DNA of 64,000 bases, taken from NCBI GenBank assembly GCA_028671895.1, contig CM053810.1:62807501-62871500 (forward strand). Direction: 5' to 3'. The position numbers were made by a program, and so were the translations under genes. The notes under the pieces were generated by a model. The model was not told where the DNA came from. It did not search any database and was given only the letters and a program-made list of their open reading frames with translations. This DNA is from Oenanthe sinensis. Lineage: Eukaryota > Streptophyta > Magnoliopsida > Apiales > Apiaceae. Shown in pieces: positions 1-9,910 of the stretch; positions within the stretch are counted from its first letter, which is position 1; each line of letters begins with the position of its first letter.

Positions 1-176
1 GACCAAAGGGATCTGACCCACACAAAGCTGCTGTAATTGGTGACACCATCGGAGACCCACTAAAGGACACTTCTGGCCCATCACTCAATATCCTTATCAA
101 GCTCATGGCAGTTGAATCCCTTGTATTTGCCCCGTTCTTTGCTACTCATGGCGGTGTACTTTTTAAGATCTTTTAA
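1..176 (+). CDS. Vacuolar-type H+-translocating inorganic pyrophosphatase, C-terminal last exon (partial)
   Basis: The frame starting at base 3 runs 57 codons to a TAA at 174-176. The peptide contains GSDPHKAAVIGDTIGDPLKD and ends in FATHGGVLFKIF, the conserved C-terminus of plant type I (K+-stimulated) vacuolar pyrophosphatases such as Arabidopsis AVP1. The family couples hydrolysis of pyrophosphate to proton pumping into the vacuole through a protein with about 16 membrane helices and about 760-770 residues. Only the last cytosolic loop and final membrane helix are inside the window, so catalytic residues cannot be checked. The GDTIGDPLKDTSGPS stretch is the loop before the last helix. The upstream exons lie left of base 1. 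Identity as a type I pump is very likely; which paralogue cannot be told. Confidence 0.95.
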   Translation, partial: PKGSDPHKAAVIGDTIGDPLKDTSGPSLNILIKLMAVESLVFAPFFATHGGVLFKIF

Positions 177-1567
177 AGAACGAGGGGAACACAACACATG
201 AAAGAAGGATCCCGCTGTAGTAGTAATTTTTGTTTCGTAGTGTCTTCTTTATATCTTTTTAAAAACTGTTCCCATCCCAAAAAAAATGTTTTGAGTTATT
301 TCGTGGTCAGCAAGTATTATTTTTGATGATGATGACAACGACAGCGGAGTAATGATGATACCATCAAACTAGCAAGGTTAGAATTGAGAACATGTGCACT
401 AGTTTTCTTTATAGCTTTTAGAACATCTAGTATTAAGCATCCTTATGGAAGAGAACTAGACATTTGGTTTATTATATCATTTATTTACTCGTTTGAGTTC
501 TGTTTCGTTGTTCGTCTGCGCTCGTGTATGCCTTAATCTTGTTACTGAAACGGAGATATGGTCCATATGGAACCAGTTCGGTTTCATTTTAGTATCTTGA
601 TTTCTTTACTTTTGGTTAAAGTGGAATAGACGTGAATGAGTATAAGACGAGATCTCCTGTCCTCGTAGAAAAGGATGTGTAAACATACTTTGGTAGGTGT
701 AAATAAATGCTCAACTTAAATTGTTGTTGCATCACACTAAAGAGTCAAGAGTGGTTGGGGCAGCTAATACCATATTGAATGGACGATTGTAGTAGGTGAA
801 GAAAAGGTGGTCTACTGAAGTTCACCACAAGCGAATACAACAATGAAGCTTTTATTAAAAGATAATAACACGACGAGAAATGTTATTTCCACAGCAGACC
901 CGTTTGTTTCCCCTTGCAAGTCCCGTAAGTGTGAGCCACGGGGTATCATAGACCTCACGTCGACAAAGTAGTGCACACCTCCCAACCACCAAGTGAACTA
1001 GAGTTTTGACTCGTTACACGAATGCCTATCCGAGTCGCAAACCTGTAAAGTCCCGCTAGAGCATAACCAAACCATGAACATCCAGCTATAAAAAACAAGC
1101 TCCACGTGTAATTGTTAGTAATTTGTGTTGCACCTATAACTTTAAACTGCTCGATTCTTCTATATATTTTTTAAATTAGTAGATACTTGCTAGACAAAAA
1201 TGTACTCCATACTCTATCTTCTGGCACGGATACAAAATTTTTGATGTCAATGATGATTCTTTTCATCTTCAAAAAAATATTAATATATGTGTTATTTATC
1301 GAAGTGATCGGCGAGGTCCAACAAGACAGTAGCATTTAGCCACTTGCAAACATTAGTTTGGATAATATGATTGATTTGGATTTGGAGATAGACATGGGAT
1401 TCCTAGTCATGTTAAAGAACGTCACGTTTTTAGCAGTTCAATGAAGATGACAAATGGTACATGTAATATTATAATGCATGGCCCATCAACCCCCATTCAT
1501 ATTTAAATTTGATAATCAAACGCTTCTATATGATCATATTTTGTCCATATACAACTAGACTATACCA
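177..1567. other. Intergenic: H+-PPase 3' region and promoter side of the EF-hand gene
   Basis: No gene is supported here. The first few hundred bases are presumably the 3' UTR of the pyrophosphatase gene. The remainder is AT-rich and has no convincing coding frame, tRNA or transposon end that I could recognise. Confidence 0.5.
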
Positions 1568-3197
1568 ATGGGGAGTGCATCATCAGTCCTAACTCACACT
1601 GATATTGAAGAAGTTCAAGAACACTGCAACTATCTCTGTGAGTTCAGTCTGATATCAGAAGTTCTTGAATTTGTTTTAGTTATTACTGAATTTAGATAAC
1701 AGTCTTTAATTTTCCGCCAAATTATGTAGTTACGGAGCAAGAGATAGTGTCACTTTATCAAAGATTTTGCCAACTTGATGGGAATGTCAAGGGTTTTATC
1801 TCAGCTGACGAGTTTTTATCACATCCTGAATTTTCAGTTAACCCTCTTTCTGAGGTTGGTTACTTTTCCTTGAATAAAAAAAAAGGAAGCACAATCTGGT
1901 AAATAACTGAATATGAGCGAATCTGATTCCTATATTCTGATTAATGTATTGTAACCATTTGCAGAGGTTGTTGAGGATGGTTGATGGTTTGAACTTCAAG
2001 GACTTTGTGGTTTTCTTGTTAGCCTTCAGTGCTAAAGCAAGCATGACACAGAAAATCGAATGTATGTTTTATATGCACTCTATAGTCTATATCACCTAGT
2101 TCTCAGAATCTCTGCCAAAGAATCATGATGCTTTAATGGAAATTATTTGATATTTATATGTTCTGCACTAATCACTTGTAGGATTAAAGGTTACGATTTT
2201 CATTTTTCTCTGAGATAATATGATGTGTTAGAGAGGGCAGTGAATCTATATTTCTAAGCTGGTTGACAAGAAATATATATTTTTCATGGTATTTTAAGAG
2301 GGAGATTTGTACCATAAATTAACTTACTGTCCCACAAATTCTAACTATTATCTGTCTTCCAAAATTTAACTTTCAGCACTACGGATTCTAATAGCCTATC
2401 GATTGTAACCTGATATACAACCTTAACACTGCTTCTGGCATGTATGCTTGCTTTACACAACCTTTTACTTTCTTATCCTTCGTGAACCTGTGTTTTCTTC
2501 ATTTTCGAGTGCAACTGCTGACTTGTAAAGTATCTTGTTTCCTCAGTTGTCTTCAAAGTGTACGATTCAGAGCATAATGATAAGGTGACTTTCGGTGACA
2601 TATTAGAGGTGCTGCGAGATTTAACTGGTCCAATTATGTCAGATGAGCAAAGAGAGGTATGCGGGTTAGTTCAAATATTTGTGAAGGATTTTAGAACTAT
2701 ATTCACTTGTTTTGTTAGTACCATCCTCTTGCTACTAATAAAAAAAATATAAATTCTTAGGCATTTATGCTTCTTCTTTTTTTTTTTATGTTATAGGCGG
2801 TCTTGAGCCAAATCTTGCAGGAAGCTGGTTATACAATGGAATCTTTGTTACTATTGGATGACTGCATCAAGGTACACCTAGAGTTCAACACGGTCCTTTA
2901 AAACCTTCTTGGGTTGCTACAGAAGATTTAAATGACTTTATATTCAGATTAGATAATTTAAAAACACCATGAGGGAGGAAGATGCCCATGCTAGCATACA
3001 GTGTAGAAATTTAACATCATATATGCAGTGAAGCACTTACAGACTCTGTCATACCTATGCTTAGGGTCATTGGTTACGTTCTGTTAATTCCGCATATGTT
3101 GTTCTATTATAAATGTTGTGCTGAATGTACATTTCAGATTCTTAACAAGCCGGGCTTGAAGATGGAGTTGGAAGTCTCAACTAGCCTGAGCCTGTGA
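1568..3197 (+). CDS. Calcineurin B-like EF-hand protein, 6 exons, 178 aa
   Basis: Six exons join in frame: 1568-1637, 1730-1854, 1965-2061, 2547-2656, 2797-2871, 3138-3197 (TGA 3195-3197), all with GT..AG introns. The protein is 178 residues, the usual size for plant calcineurin-B-subunit-like proteins (compare, from memory, Arabidopsis At3g18430). It starts MGSASS, a plausible N-myristoylation signal (Gly2, Ser6). EF-hand loops are visible around QLDGNVKGFISADEF (residues about 35-50) and VYDSEHNDKVTFGDI (about 100-115); the conserved block MVDGLNFKDFVVFL lies between them, and the distal hands look degenerate. Members bind calcium and act as small sensor or regulatory subunits; plants lack a classical calcineurin A, so the partner is unknown. 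The start is chosen because it is the only ATG in frame with exon 2 that gives the conserved N-terminus. Confidence 0.9.
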
Positions 3198-4183
3198 TCT
3201 TTCTCAACTGTCAACTTATGCAAAATATGTGTAGTTCTCAATGGAAGAGATCAAGAAAAATCCCAATAAAACTACAAAATAAGCAATGTAGATTTATGTA
3301 CATAAAAATCATGCGTACATCAGTACATGCATTATTTAGAATGGTTCTAAGTGTAATACTCACTAGTGTTTACATGCACAATATTGTTGTTGATATTTCT
3401 GGCTGAGATAGATGATCTCTTCTTGTGCCATTACTTTTCAGTTCAATCTTGTATAGCCAGTTATGCATATCAATGCTAATTCCGATGTTGCCAAAGCCTC
3501 ACATTTTGGAAAGTGCCAGCTTTCTCAAGTCTCAACATAAAACTCAGTGGCTGTGGATTTAATTAATCTTTAGAAAATATCACATGTAGTTACTTAGCTA
3601 CTAGTATAACACTAGACTTTGGTAAAGGATAAAAGAGGCAGCCCAACATAAAAGGGCCAAAGCTAAGGCTTGGACTAAATGTATAGCTGTTGAACTGAGA
3701 CCCTCTGACATAAATCTTAATGCCTCACCTGCTGCTAGCTAATATACATATTGCACCTCCTTGCTTAAGACTAGCACCGTGATTCAACACTGCTAATTTT
3801 AGAATGTCGGCTGAAATGCCTATTGACATCTTCAATTTTGACCTTTTCGAGTTGGTAGTGCTAAATATAGAGCAGAAATTGCCTACCAATTCAAATGATG
3901 ACAAACTTTTCTGTTATAAAATTTAATCATGGAAGTTTATATGTAACTGTGCTCGGTTTTATTTTGATTTGTTTGTCTTGCAACAAAAGCAAAGAAATTA
4001 TTCCAAACAAACAAGTTCTAGCTCTGCAGCAGACAGCAGTACATGGTAAGCAAACATCATTTGCTTCCTTGTCCCAAGTCCCAACCAAAAACTGCAAATT
4101 CCCTTTAGCACTTTGTCCATCTCTGATTCACAAGGTTTCTTTGAAAAATCATTAAAGAATCTCATACTATTGAATTTTCTGTT
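3198..4183. other. Intergenic or 5' part of the next gene; nothing firmly coding
   Basis: This includes the 3' UTR of the EF-hand gene. An 86-codon open frame at 3895-4155 has no recognisable domain and no good splice link to the exon at 4252, so I do not call it. An upstream non-coding exon of the following gene could be hidden here. Confidence 0.4.
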
Positions 4184-4850
4184 GTGTATATACTGGATTT
4201 GATGACCGAGACTTATTTAGATTTTAGTCGATATGCATTGGAGGCTTGCAGGTCATCTAACCGAAGCATGTCATCAGATTCAAGGGCTTCAAGTTCTGAC
4301 AGCATGGAAGAAATTTCGTATTCCAAGGTTAAGGCCACAGTGACTGCTGGTGAAGTGAAGCAGCTACTTGACAGAAGAATGAAAGCTCTTGAAGAAGAAG
4401 CAGAATTCTCAGAACAAGCACTCCTGGAGGGCCTAGAAGAAAGGAAGAAGTTGATGGATGAGATATACACGCGCTTGCAGTTTATTCGCCACTCCCTTTC
4501 ACTGGAAAATCAAGAAACAGAACAAAAATCGAGCCAAGGACCCTTGATAATTAACCCTTCCAAGGTAATGTTTCAGTCTCTTTTGTACTTGTGTATGTTT
4601 CCCCGTCTACATATATAGTTTAGAGCACCAACATATATACTTTGGTTGATCGTGTCAATCATTTGTTGCAATCTCCCTATAATAGCATAAACAGAAGGGA
4701 AGAATTAGGAATGGTCTATCACAAGTTCTGGATCAAGAACAGAACCAGGCGCAGCTTATTGCTAGAGATGTAAAAGTGAATACCGAGGGTTTCCATGATC
4801 ATTATCAACTTTTTCTCCATTCCTCCAGGAAGATGATGCTGCAGCATTGA
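4184..4850 (+). CDS. Uncharacterised Ser-rich coiled-coil protein, two 3' exons (5' end unresolved)
   Basis: Two exons join in frame: one ending at 4564 (donor GTAATG) and 4686-4850 (stop 4848-4850). The frame is open from 4184, but a good acceptor (TTGCAG) precedes 4252, so the real exon may start there. The ATG at 4268 would give about 153 residues. The N-terminus is Ser-rich (SSDSRASSSDSMEE). A strongly charged helix follows (VKQLLDRRMKALEEEAEFSE and on to LEERKKLMDEIYTRL), which reads as a coiled coil of about 50 residues. The composition and exon-like codon use argue that it is a real gene. I do not recognise the family and assign no function. An alternative acceptor just before the poly-C run would give a different C-terminus (EDDAAALN). 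Confidence 0.5.
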
Positions 4851-4851
4851 A

Positions 4852-4866
4852 CCCCCCCCCCCCCCC
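4852..4866. repeat. Poly-C tract, 15 C
   Basis: Fifteen consecutive C follow directly after the stop codon of the coiled-coil gene. Long C/G homopolymers are rare in AT-rich plant DNA and are prone to sequencing or assembly length errors. Confidence 0.85.
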
Positions 4867-5232
4867 TCTAGAGTGTAAAGTTCTTCCTTCACAAGCTGAA
4901 GATGCCTGGTTTGGTTTCATTACAGCATGCTTTCCAGTGATTTGGTTTGGCTTCCTATAGTGGACTCCACTCCATTCTTAAATAATGTAATGAACATGCT
5001 AAGTCAATATAATTGATAAAATATTGAAGAAAGAACACAATGCTAAACATTTTTATAGGTTACTAAATTAAAAAAATTTGCCTCAGAGGTTATCAAGTAT
5101 CAACTTTCATTTCCCGTTGCAGGGTTCGATTTTTTTTATTTTACAATAACGAAATGTTGAGAGAAGATATGCATGTTTTCTTTGAATTTGTCCATAATGA
5201 ACTTATTTATATTATGAAATTTGTACAACTTA

Positions 5233-5570
5233 GGTTCCGTTTGAGATTGCTGTTGCTTTGTTGTTGAAAAAAGTGCTCGCAGGAAAAGTGCAATGACTGT
5301 TTGGTAATTTTGTTTGATTTGTTTATATTTTGAGATATAATATAAAAAATAATGTTTTTGTGATGGTTTAATAATGAAAAATGTAGTTATTTCGCGTAAA
5401 AGTTGAAAACATATTTTTTCAAAAGCAGGGGACCAACTTTATCTAAAAGGAGCGTTTAGACCAAAATTACTTTTCAAGAAAACTGATTTTAAAATTTATC
5501 AAAAGTTTTTTAACTACTTTTCAGAAATAAGCAGTTGTTGGTGAGTGTAACAGCAATCCCAAACACACTC
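5233..5570. mobile_element. Tourist-like MITE (PIF/Harbinger type)
   Basis: A 338-bp foldback is bounded by direct TTA repeats (5230-5232 and 5571-5573). The left end GGTTCCGTTTGAGATTGCTG pairs with the complement of the right end, GAGTGTGTTTGGGATTGCTG. Three-base TTA/TAA target duplications with a GTTTG-type terminal repeat are typical of Tourist/PIF elements. It has no coding capacity. It lies about 220 bp upstream of the metalloenzyme start, so it may sit in or near that promoter. Confidence 0.7.
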
Positions 5571-5791
5571 TTAATTTCTACCTCAATTGTAAATATTTTT
5601 TTTAAAAAAATATATAAAATATAGATTGATATATTTATAAATATACATTATGTATTTATAAAAATATCCTTTTTTTATAAATATATGTTGTTATAATGTA
5701 TCATGAATCTTGATATAAAAAAAAAAAAATGAGACTTGGGGAGTCTATTAAGCAATAACCAAATTTCTGGACACCTTGAAGCCTGAAGAAG

Positions 5792-6583
5792 ATGATGAAA
5801 ATTGGTCCCAAACATTCCATCTTCACCCACCACTCTATCATCATGCCACCATCATTCTCATTCTCCCCATCACCCCTTCTCCCAATCCACTCTAAATCCC
5901 ACACCTTTACTCCACCGCCCCTCAAATTCAGAACCCTAAACTCCACCACCATCAGCAACCACAACAACCCCTCCAACCAAACAGAAGTAGAAGTCAAACT
6001 CAAGCTACCAAACACCCACTCCCACAAAAAACTCACAACCCTCCTCTCTCAATTCCACACTCAAACCCATCATCAAGAAAACATCTTTTTTGATGGCCCC
6101 AACTCACAACTCACCTCCAATCTCTCTGTCCTCCGGCTCAGATTCTACAATCAAGATTCCAAATGCATCCTCTCCCTCAAGTCCAACCCCAAAATCTCTT
6201 CTGGGATCAGCCGGGTTTTCGAAGACCAAGAGCCAATTGATTCATTCATTGGACGGTCTTGTGTGGCTGATCCGGGGAAGCTGTTGTTGATAGATACATT
6301 GAGAATTGTGAAAAGGGTCAAGGAGGAATTTGGGGTTGAGGGGTTGGTTTGTTTGGGTGGGTTTAAGAATGTGAGAAGGGTTTATGATTGGAATGGATTG
6401 AAATTGGAAGTTGATGAAACAATGTATGATTTTGGCACTTGCTATGAAGTTGAGTGTGAGAGTGTTGAGCCTGAAAAAGCTAAGATTTTGATGGAGGACT
6501 TGTTGAGGAGTAATGGAATTGAGTATTGTTATTCTCGGGTTTCAAAGTTCGCAACTTTTGTTTCAAGAAAGCTTCCTAACTAA
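5792..6583 (+). CDS. Triphosphate tunnel metalloenzyme (CYTH domain), TTM3-like, with putative plastid transit peptide
   Basis: This is a single 263-codon exon. The CYTH signature ExExK is seen as EVEVK at residues 65-69. It is followed by tunnel strands SVLRLRF and CILSLKSN, the basic VRRVYDW region and the acidic LKLEVDETMYDFGTCYEVE. The C-terminal helix and FATFVSRKLP complete a domain of about 200 residues. These enzymes bind triphosphate with a divalent metal in an antiparallel beta tunnel. Arabidopsis TTM3 hydrolyses inorganic triphosphate. The domain is preceded by about 64 residues rich in Ser, Thr, Pro and His and almost free of acidic residues, which looks like a chloroplast transit peptide. 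There is no Met next to EVEVK, so the extension must be translated. Starts at 5792, 5795 or 5843 are possible; 5843 (MPPSFSF) looks most transit-like. Confidence 0.88.
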   Translation: MMKIGPKHSIFTHHSIIMPPSFSFSPSPLLPIHSKSHTFTPPPLKFRTLNSTTISNHNNPSNQTEVEVKLKLPNTHSHKKLTTLLSQFHTQTHHQENIFFDGPNSQLTSNLSVLRLRFYNQDSKCILSLKSNPKISSGISRVFEDQEPIDSFIGRSCVADPGKLLLIDTLRIVKRVKEEFGVEGLVCLGGFKNVRRVYDWNGLKLEVDETMYDFGTCYEVECESVEPEKAKILMEDLLRSNGIEYCYSRVSKFATFVSRKLPN

Positions 6584-7309
6584 TATTTTAGCAGGTAGGT
6601 AGTATAATGATTTATGAATTACGAATGAATGTTTGTTGAGAATTTTTGGTTTATGATTGAATTGTTGAAAGGTTGCATCCTTGATCTTTTCTGTGTTGTA
6701 GTGTTGAAAATATTGTACAGTTAAATTGGATATGAATTTGTGTAATAAAGAAATGATGGTTAAGAGGATGCATTTTTAATGTTTATTGGTTATGAAATTG
6801 ATCATACTGAACTGAAGGTGCGTGTATCTATCTATATTAATGGAATTTTTTCTGGTGTGGCCAGGAAATGGTTTATACCTACTTTGTTAATGAGTTTACC
6901 GTTCAAGTATTTGCTAGGTCTCATGTTCAATTCTGTCCGATAGGTCACATGTCCGGATAGATTAAGATAAAATGAAGAATGAGGGTACGGCTGTGTCTTC
7001 TACTGATCATGAACAAATTATATCGCTGTATGATGCGCAAGTACGACTGTACGAGAATGGCGATTGCTTGATTGGAGGAACAGATATGTCCAGATGAGTT
7101 CAAGAAAGAGAAAAATGAAGGTTTCTGCCAAAATGTAAACAGGTTTTTTTTATATATATTGACCTACGTTGCTCATTTACTAGCTACATTGTAAATTTAC
7201 CATAGTTTTATTACTCCAAGCTAAGATTAGATAAATTCACACATCAAAGTAAGTCATAAGTTTGAGTAATTGAGTCTATTCACAATGACATCTCAACTCC
7301 AAACATAAA
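6584..7309. other. 3' UTR of the TTM gene and intergenic DNA
   Basis: This is the first copy of the segment whose partial duplicate is found at about 7399-7645. No other gene is seen. Confidence 0.5.
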
Positions 7310-7383
7310 GACCGCATAGCACAGTGGATTAGCGAGTTTGACTTCGGATCAAAAGGTCACGGGTTTGACTCCCACTGTTGTCG
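7310..7383 (+). pseudogene. Degenerate tRNA-Arg (anticodon TCG) copy
   Basis: A 74-base tRNA-like sequence begins GACCGCATAGC and has an anticodon loop CTTCGGA (TCG, Arg) and a T-arm GGGTTTGACTCCC. The acceptor arms GACCGCA / TGTTGTC have one clear mismatch, the T-stem has two broken pairs and the T-loop TTCGA has become TTTGA. No CCA is expected in plants. These defects suggest a pseudogene or tRNA-derived repeat rather than a working tRNA. Confidence 0.7.
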
Positions 7384-7398
7384 TGAATAGCCATGTTC

Positions 7399-7645
7399 TG
7401 GAGTGTTGAGTGTGAGAGTACAAAGCCTGAAAAGGCAAAGAAACTGATGCAGGATTTGTTGGAAGGTGTGATGGGATTCATTACTGTTATTGGCAGATTT
7501 TGAAGTTTGCAACTTGTGTTTCAAGAGTTTAGGTAGGAAGTGTAATGATTATGAAGGTTTTTTATGAACTTGGTTTAGAGTAAATTGTTGGAAATCTGCA
7601 TTTTTTTTGTATGTATTATAGTGCTGCAAATCACTATACAGTTTG
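7399..7645 (+). pseudogene. Decayed partial duplicate of the TTM gene 3' end
   Basis: From 7399 to about 7531 the DNA aligns with the last part of the TTM coding region (compare GTTGAGTGTGAGAGT, AAGCCTGAAAA, and AAGTTTGCAACTTGTGTTTC here with TTGAGTGTGAGAGTG, GAGCCTGAAAA and AAGTTCGCAACTTTTGTTTC in the gene). The similarity continues into the 3' UTR (AGGTAGGAAGTGTAATGATT, TTGGAAA, TATTATAGTG). Base changes and an indel put stops in frame and the 5' part of the gene is missing, so it is not functional. It starts immediately after the tRNA copy at 7310-7383 and is followed by a second tRNA copy, as expected for a tandem duplication of [TTM 3' end + downstream DNA + tRNA]. Confidence 0.8.
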
Positions 7646-7833
7646 TGAAGGAGGTTCTGCATTCATGTTACTATGTAAAGCCTAAGAGATGCACTTGCAA
7701 ATTCTATTCCATTTGAAATTTGATGACTTTAAATCAGATTTTGTTTGTTCGCAAGGTCGTATGCAATGCATACTGCAGAAACACTTCACATGATTGGATT
7801 TATTTGTAAAAATATCACAACTTCAGCACAGAA

Positions 7834-7893
7834 GACCGCATAGCGCGTTTGACTTTGGATCGAAAGGTCGTGGATTCGACTTCCACTGTGGTC
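7834..7893 (+). pseudogene. tRNA-Arg-like copy with D-arm deletion
   Basis: The sequence begins GACCGCATAGCGCG and then goes straight to TTTGACTTTGGATC, lacking about 13 bases of the D-arm present in the copy at 7310. The T-arm GTGGATTCGACTTCCAC is intact and the acceptor pairs (GACCGCA / TGTGGTC). The anticodon loop reads CTTTGGA, so the anticodon has changed from TCG to TTG. Without a D-arm it cannot be a normal cytosolic tRNA. Confidence 0.75.
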
Positions 7894-8772
7894 ACTCTTT
7901 TTCCCTTTAACATTGCTTTGTTATGTATGCTGAAGTGTTGGGTGTACAACTCGTATTAAACTCTCTCTTCCTTCGCCTAGGATGTGCAAATGATTGTAGT
8001 TTATAACCTAATTTTTTTTTAAAGAAATAAAATATATATAGATGGAAAATACTCTTTACACTATAATGTAGCTGTTTTTTTTAAAAAAAATTGTAATATA
8101 AAACCTCCAAATAAGGATCGGGAAACCAGTTATATTATGGTACAGTTAAACCAAGTAATATCCGATAAAAGTAATAACATTGCTTAAATAATAAATTTCG
8201 TTGGTCCCAACTTGACCCAGTGTTGTAAAGTAATAATTTCATAATTATATAAATTCACCTGATTGTTACCTTATATATATATATATATATATAATGTATA
8301 TGAGTTGCAAAATTCAATTCTTTTTAAAATATGAATCTATAGTAGCTTGTTTCTTCTAAAAAATATTAAAAATAACATTTTTTTTAAAGAAAATTAACAA
8401 AAATAACAATTTTTAAGTGAAGGGACAATTTTTACCGGATGAGGTACGCATTTGTGGATTGGATATCCTATTTTATATAAGATACCCAACTCACAAATAC
8501 GTATCTCAATTTTTTTTATAAAAAAAATAGAGATACACATTTATGGGTTTGATATCCCATGTGTGATACTCAACTGACAAATGTTTATAATATGTATTTC
8601 TCAATACTCATTCATCAAATGCGTATTTGATCCGTTATTTTTCACCATCTTATTCTAGAATCGATATTTTCGTGAATGAATGTATGAAAATGAGTATTTT
8701 TCTCCTTCACCTGTTTCTTATTTCCATCAAAGTCAAAATTAACCTCATCATTTACTTTATTGAAAGCATAAA

Positions 8773-9386
8773 GACTAATTTACACTTTGCATTCCTGTGG
8801 TTTTAGAGAATTGCACTTTGGATTTCATAATTAGCAAATCAACATTTTACATCCCATAATTTCTAAATTTGTCGCATTTTACACCTTTTAAACTTATTTC
8901 AATCAATTTTCACGTTAAAATTCATTTTCAACAGAGATAATATTGTTCATATTATAAATTTTGAACAGAAAATTTTTTGTTCTAATTTTTTCTTAACATT
9001 TTATATTCGATTCATCATAATAGAATGATCATTTTAAATTTTTTTGCTCTAATTTTTCATTTCTAATTTTATATTAGAATTGAATAGAATATTTTATGTT
9101 CTAAAAAATTTCAACTATGTAGATTATATAATTAGGGTTGATGAGTTGAACATAAAAAACAAAAAAAATTAGTTAAAAATGGTTAAATGAACATTAAAAT
9201 GACCTTTTAAATATTAATATTACCCCTGTAAAAAATGAACTTAACGTGAAAATTGATAGAAATAAGTTTAAGGGGTGCAAAGTGTGATGTGTTTAAAAGT
9301 TATGGGATGCAAAGTGTTGATTTGATAACTATGAAACCCAAAATGCAATTCTCCAAAACCATAGGGATATAAAGTGTAAATTAGTC
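8773..9386. mobile_element. Mutator-like MITE nested in the pogo remnant
   Basis: The 614-bp element is flanked by a perfect 9-bp direct repeat AAGCATAAA (8764-8772 and 9387-9395). Its terminal inverted repeats are about 150 bp: GACTAATTTACACTTTGCAT on the left pairs with the right end ATATAAAGTGTAAATTAGTC, and similarity runs inward to TTTCACGTTAA. Long inverted repeats plus a 9-bp target duplication are the hallmark of Mutator-like elements. It has no coding capacity. Confidence 0.88.
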
Positions 9387-9764
9387 AAGCATAAATAACT
9401 CATAGTATGTTTTGCTCGTGTGTTGTAACAAGTAATTGTTTAAAGTGTTGATTGCTTGAAATGCTTCCTTTGATGACACGCTTGAGATGACATTGTTATC
9501 GTCCGATTCAGGATCAGTCCCTTCATCAGTGTTCATTACCGACTCAATGATTTCTTCATCAGTAGGTGATTCCATAAACGCATCATTCTCGTTTAGATAA
9601 TTTAAGAGATGCTCAATATCCATCACATTCCTATATCTTAAATTAGATATAGCTTCATTTAATCTTTCGATATCTTCATTTATTTCACCAAGTTCTTGTT
9701 CATCATTTTCTTCTGAACGAATCTTGCAATGCTGAAAACAATTTGCAATTGTGGTTGCTTTCAC
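9381..9764 (-). pseudogene. Pogo/Tigger-like transposase C-terminal fragment
   Basis: An open frame of 127 codons reads KATTIANCFQHCKIRSEE, an acidic stretch (SPTDEEIIESVMN) and KEAFQAINTLNNYLLQH. This pattern is familiar from the C-terminal tail of plant DDE_1/pogo-like transposases. The DNA-binding and catalytic DDD domains are absent. The last codons and the stop at 9381-9383 are supplied by the terminal repeat of the inserted MITE, showing that the MITE landed in this frame just before its original end. Confidence 0.6.
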
Positions 9765-9910
9765 ATCAATATTTCAAGTCATGTTAGCAATACTAATAAC
9801 ATTCAAGATATTGTAATACGTAAACATAAAAACTCGGTAAAGTAATAAATTCGGTAAAATAATATTTTTTTCCGGTCACAAGGATATTACTTTAAAGAGG
9901 TTTAATTGTA

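Larger units (their letters stand above)
8143..9908 (-). mobile_element. Pogo-type (Tc1/mariner superfamily) DNA transposon remnant
   Basis: Ends CAGTTAAACC (8143) and GGTTTAATTG (ending 9908) are inverted and flanked by TA on both sides (8141-8142, 9909-9910). Similarity of the arms continues inward (AGTAATATCC and complement). The TA duplication and CAGTTAAACC-like terminus resemble plant pogo/Emigrant/Lemi1 elements. A transposase C-terminus remains on the minus strand and the rest of the transposase is gone. A 614-bp MITE is inserted inside. Confidence 0.72.

Noticed and set aside
3895..4155. 86-codon open frame before the coiled-coil gene
   Set aside because: No domain is seen, and the best splice donor in it does not match the phase of the exon at 4252.
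5570..5791. CDC26 frame expected upstream of a TTM3 gene
   Set aside because: No frame with the CDC26 N-terminus or a 60-80-residue product was found; the stretch is AT-rich non-coding DNA.
5701..6036. 111-codon open frame on the minus strand over the TTM N-terminus
   Set aside because: It is the antisense shadow of the transit-peptide region and has no domain.
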